NCBI GenBank assembly: GCA_014377705.1
Contig: JACMPC010000132.1
Span: forward strand, 1 to 50,536
DNA length: 50,536 nucleotides
Origin: Dermatophilaceae bacterium
Lineage (GTDB): Bacteria > Actinomycetota > Actinomycetes > Actinomycetales > Dermatophilaceae
Direction: 5' to 3'
Under the pieces are notes generated by a model. The model did not search any database. It saw only the letters and a program-made list of their open reading frames with translations, and had not been told where the DNA came from. The position numbers and the translations under genes are program-made. Shown one piece after another: positions 32,487 through 41,312 of this stretch (position 1 is the stretch's first letter; each line of letters opens with the position of its first letter).

Positions 32487-33286
32487 ACATGCCGTTCTAC
32501 GTCTCACCTGAGCAGCTTATGAAGGACCGGGCGGACTACGCGCGCAAGGGGATTGCCCGGGGGCGCTCCGTCGTGGTCCTGGGCTACGACCGCGGCATCG
32601 CCTTCGTTGCCGAGAATCCCTCCCGCGCGCTGCACAAGATCTCCGAGATCTATGACCGGATCGCTTTCGCGGCCGCGGGCAAGTACAACGAGTTCGAGAA
32701 CCTCCGGGTGGCCGGCGTCCGTTATGCCGATCTGCGCGGGTACTCCTACGATCGCAGCGATGTGACCGCCAGGGGTCTGGCCAATGCCTATGCACAGACC
32801 CTCGGGACCGTCTTCACCCAGGAGTCCAAGCCCTACGAGGTGGAGATCGTTGTCGCTGAGGTCGGGGTGAACGCCGAACAAGACCAGATCTATCGCCTCA
32901 CCTATGACGGCTCGGTCGCCGACGAGCAGGGCTTCATCGCGATGGGCGGCGCCGGGGAGCAGATCACCGCTGGTCTGCAGGAACGGTGGACACCCGGCAT
33001 GACCCTGGGTGACGCCCTCGCACTGGCGGTCGACCTGCTGGGACACGACCCGGCAGGTGGGCCGGCACGCACCCTGTCGGGGAAGCAGCTCGAGGTCGCG
33101 GTGCTCGACAGGGCACGTCCCCGGCGTACGTTCCGTCGTCTGGCGGGGCCGTTGCTCGAGGCGCTGCTGAACAGCGAGGACCCCACGACGGACGTGCCCG
33201 CCGAGGATGACCTGGCGCCGGGTCGACACGACACACTGACCGGCCAGAACCCACCGGCTGACAAGCGCGAGTCGAATCCCTCGTGA
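32483..33286 (+). CDS. prcA: 20S proteasome alpha subunit
   Basis: The 267-residue subunit forms the outer gating rings. [21 protein letters not shown] is the alpha-specific N-terminal extension and H0 helix that closes the pore. [18 protein letters not shown] is the conserved body; the Lys that receives the HbYX-like ATPase tail is expected in [16 protein letters not shown] and its surroundings. The tail after residue 230 is acidic and disordered. ATG 32483 overlaps the prcB stop; GGAGG precedes it at 32472. ATG 32489 is an alternative. Confidence 0.97.
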   Translation: MNMPFYVSPEQLMKDRADYARKGIARGRSVVVLGYDRGIAFVAENPSRALHKISEIYDRIAFAAAGKYNEFENLRVAGVRYADLRGYSYDRSDVTARGLANAYAQTLGTVFTQESKPYEVEIVVAEVGVNAEQDQIYRLTYDGSVADEQGFIAMGGAGEQITAGLQERWTPGMTLGDALALAVDLLGHDPAGGPARTLSGKQLEVAVLDRARPRRTFRRLAGPLLEALLNSEDPTTDVPAEDDLAPGRHDTLTGQNPPADKRESNPS

Positions 33287-34158
33287 GCATCGCGGTGACC
33301 GGGGCCTCCGGTGATCTCGGTGGCCGGGTCGTTCGTGAGCTGGCCGCACGGGGGATGATGCCGCGGCTGATCGTGCGAGACCCGATGTCGGCGCCCAGGC
33401 TGCACGGCGCGGATGTCGCCGTTGCTGCCTATGAGGACTCCGAGGCGATGGCCAAGGCGCTGGACGGGATCGGCACCCTGCTCCTGGTCTCCGGGCCTGA
33501 GCATCCTGACCGGATCACCCTGCACCGGCGGGCGATCGAGGGTGCCCGGATGGCCGGGGTCGAACGCATCGTCTACACCTCGTTCATGGGCGCCGCGCCC
33601 AACTCGACGTTTCCCTATGCCCGTGAACACAGCGCAACCGAGCTGGCGATCCGGGAAGCGGGGATCAGCCTGACGTCGATGCGCAACTCCCTGTATGCCG
33701 ATATGGCGCCCCGTTTCGTGAGGGCGGACGCGGTGATTCGCGCCCCGGCGGGGCACGGTCGGGTGGCCTGGGTGGCGCGGGCCGACGTCGCCCGGCTCGC
33801 AGCGGTGTTGCTGATCGAGCCCGGCCACGAGGGGCAGGTCTACGACGTGACCGGACCTCGTGCGATCGACCTGCACGAGACGGCGCGCATCCTGACCAAG
33901 GCCACCCGCCGGGCGATCACGTACCACGCGGAGACCCTCGAAGAGGCGCGAGAGTCCCGGGCGGGCCATCCCGAGTGGCTCATCGAGGGCTGGATCGGCT
34001 CCTTTCTGATGCTGGGCACCGGCGAAGCGTCAGTGACCAGCCACACCATCGAGCACCTCACCGGCCAACGCCCGATGACGCTTGCGGAGTTCCTCGCCGC
34101 TGAACCGTCATCGATAGCCCATCTGACCAGCGGGCGGAGTCAGACAGATCAGTCCTGA
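33283..34158 (+). CDS. NmrA-like SDR family NAD(P)-binding protein
   Basis: The protein has 291 residues. The Rossmann motif [15 protein letters not shown] opens the protein, and an atypical SDR body follows ([28 protein letters not shown]). There is no classical YxxxK pair at the expected place, which fits NmrA/quinone-oxidoreductase-2-like members that sense or reduce with NADPH. The GTG start overlaps the prcA stop (GTGA), so it is translated with the proteasome subunits. Its stop overlaps the end of a convergent coiled-coil gene by 10 nt. A role in proteasome function is possible but untested. Confidence 0.85.
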   Translation: MSIAVTGASGDLGGRVVRELAARGMMPRLIVRDPMSAPRLHGADVAVAAYEDSEAMAKALDGIGTLLLVSGPEHPDRITLHRRAIEGARMAGVERIVYTSFMGAAPNSTFPYAREHSATELAIREAGISLTSMRNSLYADMAPRFVRADAVIRAPAGHGRVAWVARADVARLAAVLLIEPGHEGQVYDVTGPRAIDLHETARILTKATRRAITYHAETLEEARESRAGHPEWLIEGWIGSFLMLGTGEASVTSHTIEHLTGQRPMTLAEFLAAEPSSIAHLTSGRSQTDQS

Positions 34159-35297
34159 GAGTCGGCCCCCAGCCTTGTGCTGGCCCGATCAACGTCGCCA
34201 TTGACCACGAGGCCGGCTCCTGCCCCGTTGCTGGCTGTGGCTGCCCCGTTGTTGGATGAAACCTGGTCTTGCGCCAGCGGCACCGGGTTGACCGCCTTGG
34301 CGCCACCGAGCGCTGCGAGGTCCCGGCGGGCGACGCTGATCTGCGCGTTGATGCTGTCCCTGCGTTGGTTGGCTGCAGTCAGCTCGCGCTCCGAGTTGCC
34401 ACGGATCAGCGCTGCCTTGCTCTTGGCCTCAGCCACCACGCTCTGGGCGCTCGCCATCGCCTGCTCGATCAGGTATGAGGACTTCGCCTCCGCCTCCTGC
34501 TGGGCGCGTTCGATGTCTCTTCGGGTCTGTTCCGACCGCAGCCGGACCGAGGCCAGCTGCTCCTCGGCAGCGGCCACCTGGGCGGCGAACTCCGCCGCGG
34601 ACGCTTCCCGACGCGCGGCCAGGGTGGTCTCGAAGTCGATTGCCGCGGCCGCGGTCGAGGCACGCGCCTGCTCGTAGGCGGCCTCGGCCTCCTCTCGCTG
34701 GGCCATCGACTGGCGGTCGGCATCCTGCCGGGACCTGGCCTGTCGGTCGGCGTCGTCAAGGAGGCTGTCGGCGCGCTGCCTGGCGTGCTCCAGAAGTGAG
34801 TCGGCGCGTTGGCTGGCATCCTCCAGCAGGGCGTTCGCCTCGTGCTGGGCATCTTCACGAATCCTTGCCACCGCGTCGTCGTTGGAGAACCGCGTCTCCA
34901 GGGCGTAGTCGTCCGCCTCCTGTCGAATCGCGAGCGCATCGTCCTCGGCCAGCGCATGCACGTTCGCGACGTCCGCCTCGGCGCGGCCCCGCAGATCCTG
35001 AGCCTCCTTGTCCGCCAGCGTCAGGATGGAGATGATGCGTGCACCAAGACCGTTGTAGGAGGGTGATTCAGCCTCGTGCTGTGCCTCCTCCAGCGCCAAG
35101 GCCCGTTGGGACAGACGCTCGACCTCGCTCTTCAGATGCCGGTTGGCTTCCTCGAGCTGGCTGACCTGGTGGGTGCGTTCGGACGCCTCCTGCCAGATCG
35201 ACGAAGATGCCTGCGCGAGCTGATTCACGTGCTGGTCCACCTGGGCGCGGTCGTATCCGTGGAGCGCGCCGCGGAAGATGACGTTGGGGTCGGGCAT
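34149..35297 (-). CDS. DivIVA-like coiled-coil protein 1
   Basis: The protein has 382 residues. The first 30 (IFRGALHGYDRAQVDQHV) resemble the DivIVA/Wag31 N-terminal membrane-curvature domain, with the signature GYD..QVD.H. Long Ala/Glu/Gln-rich coiled coils follow (about residues 35-320), broken near SYNGLGARIISILTLAD, and then a low-complexity Asn/Ala/Gly tail. Its neighbour at 35557 is a clear tandem paralogue sharing AIDFETTLAARR and RDSINAQ. Such proteins form polar or septal scaffolds (DivIVA, Scy, FilP) in actinobacteria. A purine-rich GAGAGAGGAA precedes the ATG. The gene ends inside the SDR coding end. Confidence 0.75.
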   Translation of the reverse strand: MPDPNVIFRGALHGYDRAQVDQHVNQLAQASSSIWQEASERTHQVSQLEEANRHLKSEVERLSQRALALEEAQHEAESPSYNGLGARIISILTLADKEAQDLRGRAEADVANVHALAEDDALAIRQEADDYALETRFSNDDAVARIREDAQHEANALLEDASQRADSLLEHARQRADSLLDDADRQARSRQDADRQSMAQREEAEAAYEQARASTAAAAIDFETTLAARREASAAEFAAQVAAAEEQLASVRLRSEQTRRDIERAQQEAEAKSSYLIEQAMASAQSVVAEAKSKAALIRGNSERELTAANQRRDSINAQISVARRDLAALGGAKAVNPVPLAQDQVSSNNGAATASNGAGAGLVVNGDVDRASTRLGADSQD

Positions 35298-35556
35298 CGG
35301 GTTCCTCTCTCGCTGCTGCTGATGAAGGCGGACTCAGCCGGTGATGACAACACCGAATGGCTGCATTGATTCTGAGAGTAGGTCCAAAAAGCCCTTGGGT
35401 GCGTCTGAAATCCCGGTGAGTTCTGTGTCCGACAACGATGGTCGATCGGTCGAACGTTGAAACCACCAGGACGGGGAACAACGAAGCGACCGGTCAGTCC
35501 TTGAAAGGATGGACCAGTCGCTTTGTCGCGCTGGGAAACTCAGGCAGCCGTGGAGC
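35298..35556. other. spacer between the two DivIVA-like genes
   Basis: The 259-nt gap holds the hairpin at 35486-35521 close to the upstream gene end. The remainder is less GC-rich and probably holds a separate promoter for DivIVA-like protein 1. I see no coding frame. Confidence 0.4.
35486..35521 (-). terminator. hairpin after DivIVA-like gene 2
   Basis: A 10-bp stem (GCGACCGGTC/GACCAGTCGC, one mismatch) topped by TCCT/AGGA ends 36 nt past the stop. On the minus strand it is followed by a T-rich TTCGTTGTTCC, so it is a fair intrinsic terminator. Confidence 0.55.
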
Positions 35557-36642
35557 TCAGCTCTTGACGCCCAACGGCTTGTTGAGCTCAATCTTGCCGG
35601 AGGCGGTCTTGCCGGAGTCGCTCTTCCGGTCGGCCGACTTGTCGGTGAACGTCTTGGCAGCCTTGTTGTCTGCGTTGCTGTCTGCCGCTTTGGGCTGGGC
35701 GGCAGGCGCTGTGGCTGTGTCCAGAGGGTTGGCGATGGCGACTCCACCGAGTGCCGCGAGCATCTGCCGGACGTTGCTGAGCTGGGCGTTGATGCTGTCC
35801 CGGCGCTGGGTTGCGGCTGCCAGCTCGCGCTCGGAGTCGCCCCTGATCCGCTCGGCCTTGGTCTTGGCCTCGGCCACCAGCGAGTGAGCATGCGTCATCG
35901 CCTGCTCGAGCTGCTGGGCGGAGCGTGCGGCCACTTCCTGCTGCGCCTGCTCGGACTCGATCTGAGTCTCTTCCGCCCGCAACCGCACCGTGACCAGCTG
36001 CTGCTCGGCGGCGGTTACCTCGGCGGCGAACTCCAGCGCCGACGAGTCGCGACGCGCGGCCAGGGTGGTCTCGAAGTCGACTGCCGCGGTAGCAGACTTG
36101 GCGCGGGCCCGCTCGTATACCGCTTCGGCTTCTTCGCATCGGGCCATGGCCTGGCGGTCGGCGTCGTCCAGAATGCTGTCGGCCTGCCGCTTGGCGTCCT
36201 CCATGACCCGGGCAGCCTCGGTGTCAGCGGCGTGGCGCATCTCCGTCGCGTAGCGGTCCGCGTCCTGACGGGTCGCGACAGCGCTCTCGTCCGCGCGGGC
36301 GTGATGGTTCGCGGCGTCCGCCAGGGCGTGTGCTCGCAGCTCGGTTGCCTCTTCGTCCGCGAGCGTCAGGATGGAGCCGATGCGGTCTCCGAGCGTCGCG
36401 TAGGTGGGCACGGACGCCTTCATCTGCTCCTCTTCGAGCGACCTGGCCCGTTGGACGTGACGATCGACCTCTTTGCCGAGCTGGACATGGCTGGCCTCGA
36501 GCTTGCGGACCTGGACGGTGCGTTCAGCGGCCTCCTGCCGGGCTGTCTGAGCGGCCGCTGCCAGCTCATGCACGTGCTGGTCGACCTGTGAGGGGTCGTA
36601 TCCACGGAGCACGCTGCGGAAGTGGGCGTTGGAATCGGTCAT
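35557..36642 (-). CDS. DivIVA-like coiled-coil protein 2
   Basis: The protein has 361 residues and is paralogous to the gene at 34149. It has the same GYD..QVDQHVHEL N-terminal signature, the same SILTLADEEATELRA block, the same VDFETTLAARRDSSALEFAA block, and a related SERELAAATQRRDSINAQL segment. The last 50 residues are Lys/Asp/Ala-rich and end in KIELNKPLGVKS. It probably assembles through coiled coils and may localise to poles or septa. Its ATG overlaps the TGA of the upstream coiled-coil gene by four bases, showing translational coupling. Confidence 0.75.
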   Translation of the reverse strand: MTDSNAHFRSVLRGYDPSQVDQHVHELAAAAQTARQEAAERTVQVRKLEASHVQLGKEVDRHVQRARSLEEEQMKASVPTYATLGDRIGSILTLADEEATELRAHALADAANHHARADESAVATRQDADRYATEMRHAADTEAARVMEDAKRQADSILDDADRQAMARCEEAEAVYERARAKSATAAVDFETTLAARRDSSALEFAAEVTAAEQQLVTVRLRAEETQIESEQAQQEVAARSAQQLEQAMTHAHSLVAEAKTKAERIRGDSERELAAATQRRDSINAQLSNVRQMLAALGGVAIANPLDTATAPAAQPKAADSNADNKAAKTFTDKSADRKSDSGKTASGKIELNKPLGVKS

Positions 36643-38159
36643 CTGGTTCCTGTCGTAGCGGTGGCGGTGAGGCAGAGATGTGGTGTTGCGTTTTCGGGGG
36701 TGGGCTCGATGTCGGCGGCATCCGGCGCGCAGCGTCCGGCCAGGACCGCTGAGCGTTCGGGCACGGCAAGAGCCTCGATGACGCCGGAGAGGTGGCCCAG
36801 CTGCGCGGTGATGTCGTCGCGTCTCTCGGCCAGGACCTTCACCTCGGCGCGTGCCTGGGTAAGAAGGTCGCGGGCGTGTGTCCGGCTGGTGTTCGCATCG
36901 GCACGGGCAGCCGCAAGAGTGGTGGTGGCTTCGTCGCGGACCGCCCTGCGGTGGTCGTGCGCCTCGGTCTGTAGCCGTAGCACCTCTGCCGCTGCCCGCT
37001 CACGCAGCACCCGGGCTCCGGCTTCTGCCTCGTCCAGACGCCGCTGGCCGCGTTCCAGGGCTGCCTGAGCTGTGAGGTCCGCCTCGCCGATCACCCGCGC
37101 CGCATGGGCAGCAGCCCGCTCGCGGGTGGCCACGGTATCCCGCTGCGCGACGTCGAGGATGGCATCGGCCTGGCCGCGTAGCCGTTCTGCGTCGGCGGCG
37201 GCTTGTGAGGTCAGGGCTCTGGCACGCAGGGCGACGCGCGAGATGATGTTGTGCAGCTGCTTACGCCGGCGGGCCAGATGAGCGGCGTTCGTCTCGTGGC
37301 CGGCAAGGCGCAGCCTGGTGGTCTCGGCTTCGGCGGTCGACAGGAGGGACTGCACGGTGTCCTGGGTCCAGCGCATGTGGTCGGCCGCATCACCCAGGAC
37401 CCGGTCCGCCTCGGCCGTGGCCGCATCGCGAAGGGAGGAGATCTCGTCAGCAGCAGTCGCCCGCAAGCCGGCGATCTCTGCTCGCGAGTGGGTGAGCTCG
37501 CTGGTCGTGATGGCATGGGTTGTGCTGGCCTCGGTGTCGGCTCGCGTGATCGCCTCGGCGGCGAACTCCTGCGCAGCGGTCCGGATCGAGGTCGCCTCCC
37601 GGACAGCCTCCTCACGCAGCTCATGCAGCTCAGCGGCGACCTGCTCCTGCTGGGCCGCGATACCCGCCGCCGCCTCGGCCAGCAGGGTCGCGATGTTCTC
37701 GCGCCCCTGCTCGAGCCCGGCGGCAGCCTGGTCCCGCAGCCGCAGGTCCTCCGCCCTCGTGGCGTTGCGGAGGTCATCGACTTCGATCTGGGTACTGGCA
37801 AGAAGCGTCTCGGTGGCCCGTTCGGCGGCCGCGGCGACCAGCGATGCCTGATCCGCGGCGTCACCGACCAGCTGGGCCGCCTCCTGTTGCGCCTCCCTGA
37901 GCCGGGCCTGAGCCGAGCGCTGCACGCTGAGCGCGTCCTCGTGCACGTTCGTGGCGTCGGCCAGCAGCCGACTCGCCTCGATATGGGCCGCAGCGTCTTC
38001 GGCACGCAGGGCAGCGGCCTCCGCCCGGACCTCGCTGCGAAGCTGATCGGCAAGCGCCTGCGCCCTGGACAGCAGACCGAAGGCCGCCGCACCGGGCTTT
38101 TCTGATACGTGGTCTGGGTCTTGCGAGGTGTCGAACGGTGCTCCTGGTGGGGCGGTCAC
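36639..38159 (-). CDS. long coiled-coil protein (Scy/FilP-like), first gene of operon
   Basis: The protein has 506 residues and is almost wholly Ala/Glu/Arg-rich helix from about residue 30 to 460, with repeating hendecad-like blocks (RAEAAALRAEDAAAHIEASR, DAATAEADRVLGDAADHM). It has no transmembrane segment and lacks the GYD..QVD start of its neighbours. It resembles filament-forming Scy/FilP-type or 'cellulose-binding' annotated proteins of actinobacteria in composition only. A GTG start at 38157-38159 is assumed; the ribosome-binding site is unclear. The end overlaps the next gene as ATGA. The operon runs opposite to prcA and pafA, which flank it. Confidence 0.7.
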   Translation of the reverse strand: MTAPPGAPFDTSQDPDHVSEKPGAAAFGLLSRAQALADQLRSEVRAEAAALRAEDAAAHIEASRLLADATNVHEDALSVQRSAQARLREAQQEAAQLVGDAADQASLVAAAAERATETLLASTQIEVDDLRNATRAEDLRLRDQAAAGLEQGRENIATLLAEAAAGIAAQQEQVAAELHELREEAVREATSIRTAAQEFAAEAITRADTEASTTHAITTSELTHSRAEIAGLRATAADEISSLRDAATAEADRVLGDAADHMRWTQDTVQSLLSTAEAETTRLRLAGHETNAAHLARRRKQLHNIISRVALRARALTSQAAADAERLRGQADAILDVAQRDTVATRERAAAHAARVIGEADLTAQAALERGQRRLDEAEAGARVLRERAAAEVLRLQTEAHDHRRAVRDEATTTLAAARADANTSRTHARDLLTQARAEVKVLAERRDDITAQLGHLSGVIEALAVPERSAVLAGRCAPDAADIEPTPENATPHLCLTATATTGTR

Positions 38160-38294
38160 GGAACCAATGATCCCATGGGTTCGGGCACCCCTATTCCAGT
38201 TGCCGGGCGGGCCGCGGAGGCCGTGCCGGCGGACCCACTGCCCTTCTGGCTCATCCGCTCACCGGCGCCGGTTCACAGCGGTCAGAGAAGAGGA

Positions 38295-38340
38295 GTGTCG
38301 AACCCTTACAACGCTGTTCGACACTCCATAGACTGTGGTC
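38295..38340 (+). promoter_or_regulatory. pafA promoter with overlapping perfect inverted repeat
   Basis: TTACAA (38306-38311) and TAGACT (38329-38334) are separated by exactly 17 nt, and ATG 38341 lies 6 nt later, so a leaderless pafA mRNA is predicted. A perfect inverted repeat GTGTCGAAC (38295-38303) / GTTCGACAC (38316-38324) brackets the -35 element and is a candidate operator. Confidence 0.65.
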
Positions 38341-39702
38341 ATGGATCGCCGCATCTTCGGTATCGAGAATGAGTACGGGGTCACCTGCACCTTTGATGGT
38401 CAGCGACGCCTGACTCCTGACGAGGTGGCTCGCTACCTGTTCCGCAAGGTCGTGTCCTGGGGCCGGTCCTCGAACGTCTTCCTGGCCAACGGCTCGCGCC
38501 TGTACCTGGACGTGGGCAGCCACCCCGAGTACGCCACGCCCGAGTGTGACGACATCCGGCAGCTGGTCACTCATGACAAGGCGGGGGAGCACATCGTCCA
38601 GGGACTGGTCGCCGACGCCCAGCAACGGATAGCCGACGAGGGTATCGCGGGCGAGATCTACGTCTTCAAGAACAACACGGACTCGGCGGGCAACTCCTAT
38701 GGCTGTCACGAGAACTACCTGGTCGGTCGCGCCGGGGAGTTTCAGAAGCTGTCCGACATCCTGATCCCCTTTCTGGTCAGCAGGCAGATCACCTGTGGTG
38801 CCGGCAAGGTCACGACCACATCCCGCGGGGCGACGTACTGCGTCAGCCAGCGGGCTGACCACATCTGGGAGGGTGTCTCCAGCGCCACCACCCGCTCGCG
38901 CCCCATCATCAACACCAGGGACGAACCACACGCTGACGCCGAGAAGTACCGTCGTCTACATGTGATCGTGGGTGACTCGAACATGAGCGAGACCACCACC
39001 CTGCTGAAGGTCGGGTCCGCGGATCTGGTCCTCCGGATGATCGAGGCCGGGGTGGTGATGCGGGATCTGACTCTCGAGAACCCGATCAGGGCCATCCGTG
39101 AGATCAGTCACGACATGACTGGCCGCAAGAAGGTCAAGCTTGCCAACGGCTGTGAGCTGACTGCCCTGGAGATCCAGGGCGAGTACTGCGAACGGGCCGT
39201 CGAGTTCGTCGACCGCGAGGGTCTGGACGACCCGATCCACAAAACCGTTCTCGACCTTTGGCAGCGTACGCTCACGGCGGTGGGCACCGGCGATCTTGCC
39301 ATGGTGGGCACCGAGATCGACTGGATCATCAAGTACCTGCTGATCTCGCGCTACTCGGTCAAACACGACCTGAGCCTCGCCAGCCCCCGGATCGCCCAGC
39401 TGGACCTTGCATACCACGACATCAACCGTCAGCGCGGCCTGTTCTACCTCCTGCAGAATCATGGCAACGCCGCCCGGGTCTGCGCCGAGTCGGACATCTT
39501 CGAGGCGAAGACCGTGCCGCCGCAGACCACGAGGGCCAAGCTGCGCGGCGATTTCATCCGGGCCGCCCAGGAACACAAGCGAGACTTCACCGTTGACTGG
39601 GTCCACCTCAAGCTCAACGACCAGGCGCAGCGGACAGTCCTGTGCAAGGACCCCTTCGCCGCCGTGGATGCGCGGGTCGAACGCCTGATCGAGGGTATGT
39701 GA
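38341..39702 (+). CDS. pafA: Pup-protein ligase
   Basis: PafA uses ATP to form an isopeptide bond between the Pup C-terminal Glu and a target lysine. The 453-residue protein has FGIENEYG (Glu9, Glu11), catalytic Asp57 in [37 protein letters not shown] and [27 protein letters not shown]. It lacks the Dop loop. The C-terminal domain ([24 protein letters not shown] region) is typical. ATG 38341 is preferred to GTG 38335 because it matches family starts and the promoter spacing. It is separated from prcA by the coiled-coil operon. Confidence 0.97.
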   Translation: MDRRIFGIENEYGVTCTFDGQRRLTPDEVARYLFRKVVSWGRSSNVFLANGSRLYLDVGSHPEYATPECDDIRQLVTHDKAGEHIVQGLVADAQQRIADEGIAGEIYVFKNNTDSAGNSYGCHENYLVGRAGEFQKLSDILIPFLVSRQITCGAGKVTTTSRGATYCVSQRADHIWEGVSSATTRSRPIINTRDEPHADAEKYRRLHVIVGDSNMSETTTLLKVGSADLVLRMIEAGVVMRDLTLENPIRAIREISHDMTGRKKVKLANGCELTALEIQGEYCERAVEFVDREGLDDPIHKTVLDLWQRTLTAVGTGDLAMVGTEIDWIIKYLLISRYSVKHDLSLASPRIAQLDLAYHDINRQRGLFYLLQNHGNAARVCAESDIFEAKTVPPQTTRAKLRGDFIRAAQEHKRDFTVDWVHLKLNDQAQRTVLCKDPFAAVDARVERLIEGM

Positions 39703-39792
39703 TCAGCACACTCACAGCCGATTGTTGGCAGCCGCCCAGGCTGTGACGATATGGTGTTGGGACCCCCTGTTCCAACGATCAAAGGTCTTCGC

Positions 39793-40728
39793 GTGCGCCT
39801 GTCCCGCTTACGTTTTGTCTCCGTCGCTGTCGTGCCCCTGGTATTTCTGGCTGCCTGCAGCTCGGCCAAGACCGAGGTCAAGGCGAATCCCCTTGACGTT
39901 GTCACGGTGGGGGGCAACGCGAAGGCTCCCAGCCTGGCGCTCAAGACCAAGCCGCTCAGCGTGAAGGCGACGACCACCAAGGTCGTCACTGCCGGCACCG
40001 GGGCCAAGCTGGCCAGAACCAACGCCATCACCTTCAACTATGTGCTGGTCAACGGCAAGGACGGCAAGCAGATCGAGAGCAGCTTCGGCAAGCAGGCAGC
40101 GGGCATGGACCTCTCGTCCGCCTCGTTGCTGCCCGGGCTGAGCAAGGGACTGACCGGGCAGAAGCTCGGATCCCGGCTGCTCGTGGCCATCCCGCCTGCG
40201 GACGCCTTCGGCGCGCAGGGCAATGCCCAGGCTGGTTTCGGCCCCAAGGACACTGTCCTCTTCCTGATCGACCTGGTCTCGGCCAGCACGCCGCTGACGA
40301 GCGCCAAGGGCGCAGCGGTTCCCCCGAAGGCCGGTCTCCCGACCGCCACTGTCGTTGGCGGCAAGCCCGCGGTGATCCTGGTCCCCAAGACCGCGGCGCC
40401 GACGAAGCTGGTTGTCCAGCCGCTGATCAAGGGCGCCGGCCCGGTCGTGAAGGCCGGTCAGAACATCAAGGTGGCCTACACCGGTGTGCTGTGGAAAGAC
40501 GGTAAGAAGTTCGATGCCTCTGCCGACCACGGCTCCGCGTTCGACACCCAGATCGGTGCCGGCAAAGTCATCACCGGCTGGGACAAGGGCCTGGTCGGCC
40601 AGACCGTCGGCAGCCGCATCCTGCTGGTCGTACCTCCGGCTGAGGGTTACGGCGTCAAGGGCTCCCCGCCGCTGATCGGCGCCAAGGGCACCCTGGTGTT
40701 CGCCGTCGACATCCTGGCGATCATCTGA
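39793..40728 (+). CDS. FKBP-type peptidyl-prolyl isomerase, lipoprotein with two domains
   Basis: The 311-residue exported protein starts with a lipoprotein signal (RLSRLRFVSVAVVPLVFLAACSS), whose lipobox is LAAC. Two FKBP domains follow: a diverged one (about 60-165) and a canonical one at the C-terminus (VAYTGVLWKDGKKFDAS, GKVITGWDKGLVGQTVGSRILLVVPP). It probably aids folding of exported proteins at the outer face of the membrane. GTG 39793 has AAAGG 7 nt upstream and gives a clean signal peptide; the longer frame from 39751 adds 14 unlikely residues. Confidence 0.88.
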   Translation: MRLSRLRFVSVAVVPLVFLAACSSAKTEVKANPLDVVTVGGNAKAPSLALKTKPLSVKATTTKVVTAGTGAKLARTNAITFNYVLVNGKDGKQIESSFGKQAAGMDLSSASLLPGLSKGLTGQKLGSRLLVAIPPADAFGAQGNAQAGFGPKDTVLFLIDLVSASTPLTSAKGAAVPPKAGLPTATVVGGKPAVILVPKTAAPTKLVVQPLIKGAGPVVKAGQNIKVAYTGVLWKDGKKFDASADHGSAFDTQIGAGKVITGWDKGLVGQTVGSRILLVVPPAEGYGVKGSPPLIGAKGTLVFAVDILAII

Positions 40729-40768
40729 TGCTTGACCATCGACCCTGCGAATGAAAGGCCCGATCACC

Positions 40769-41155
40769 ATGGGTTTCGACCCCAGCACGACCAAGCCGGA
40801 GATCGACTTCCCCGGCGACATCGCACCGACCACGCTCGTCATCGAGGACCTGGCGGTGGGTGACGGCGCCGAGGCCAAGGTTGGAGACTCCATCAGCGCC
40901 CATTATGTCGGCGTGGCGCACTCGACCGGCGAGGAGTTCGACGCCTCGTGGAACCGTGGTTCACCGCTGGACTTCCGTCTGGGCGTGGGTCAGGTCATCA
41001 AGGGCTGGGATGACGGCATCGTCGGCATGAGAGTCGGAGGCCGTCGCAAGCTCGTCATCCCGGCGTCCCTGGCCTACGGCGACCGCGGAGCCGGTGGCGC
41101 GATCAAACCGGGTGAGACGCTCATCTTCGTGGTGGACCTCGTCGCCACGGCGTGA
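40769..41155 (+). CDS. FKBP-type peptidyl-prolyl isomerase, cytoplasmic
   Basis: The protein has 128 residues and a single FKBP domain with intact active-site residues: HYVGVAHSTGEEFDASW, GVGQVIKGWDDGIVGMRVGGRRKLVIP and LAYGDRGAGGAIKPGETLIFVVDL. There is no signal peptide, so it acts in the cytoplasm, unlike its neighbour. The start is ATG 40769 with GAAAGG about 10 nt upstream; ATG 40751 is possible. FKBP genes next to pafA are common in actinobacteria. A degenerate repeat begins at its stop codon. Confidence 0.9.
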   Translation: MGFDPSTTKPEIDFPGDIAPTTLVIEDLAVGDGAEAKVGDSISAHYVGVAHSTGEEFDASWNRGSPLDFRLGVGQVIKGWDDGIVGMRVGGRRKLVIPASLAYGDRGAGGAIKPGETLIFVVDLVATA

Positions 41156-41230
41156 GCTGAAACGGTGAGCTGAACATGCATGCAGTGAGCCGAACATTCA
41201 GTGCGGCGAACACGCAGTGAGCCGGCACGT
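41152..41230. repeat. degenerate GTGAGCyGAACA repeats after the FKBP gene
   Basis: Five imperfect copies start at 41152, 41165, 41185, 41201 and 41217. The first contains the FKBP stop codon. Unit length varies from 13 to 20 nt. Confidence 0.6.
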
Positions 41231-41237
41231 GTTCGAT

Positions 41238-41293
41238 GGCGATGGCCGTGAGGTCTTGGTCGGTATCCCGATCGAGAGGTCACGGCCATTGCC
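41238..41293. terminator. long interrupted palindrome between FKBP and DUF3866 genes
   Basis: The outer 14-bp stem GGCGATGGCCGTGA/TCACGGCCATTGCC (one wobble) and the inner 9-bp stem CTTGGTCGG/CCGATCGAG (two wobbles) enclose a TATC loop. It lies between convergent genes. Confidence 0.75.
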
Positions 41294-41312
41294 GTCCGTG
41301 GCCGCGGATCTC

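Noticed and set aside
38295-38324. LexA (SOS) box at pafA
   Set aside because: Half-sites GAAC and GTTC are present, but the spacing is far larger than in the actinobacterial LexA consensus.
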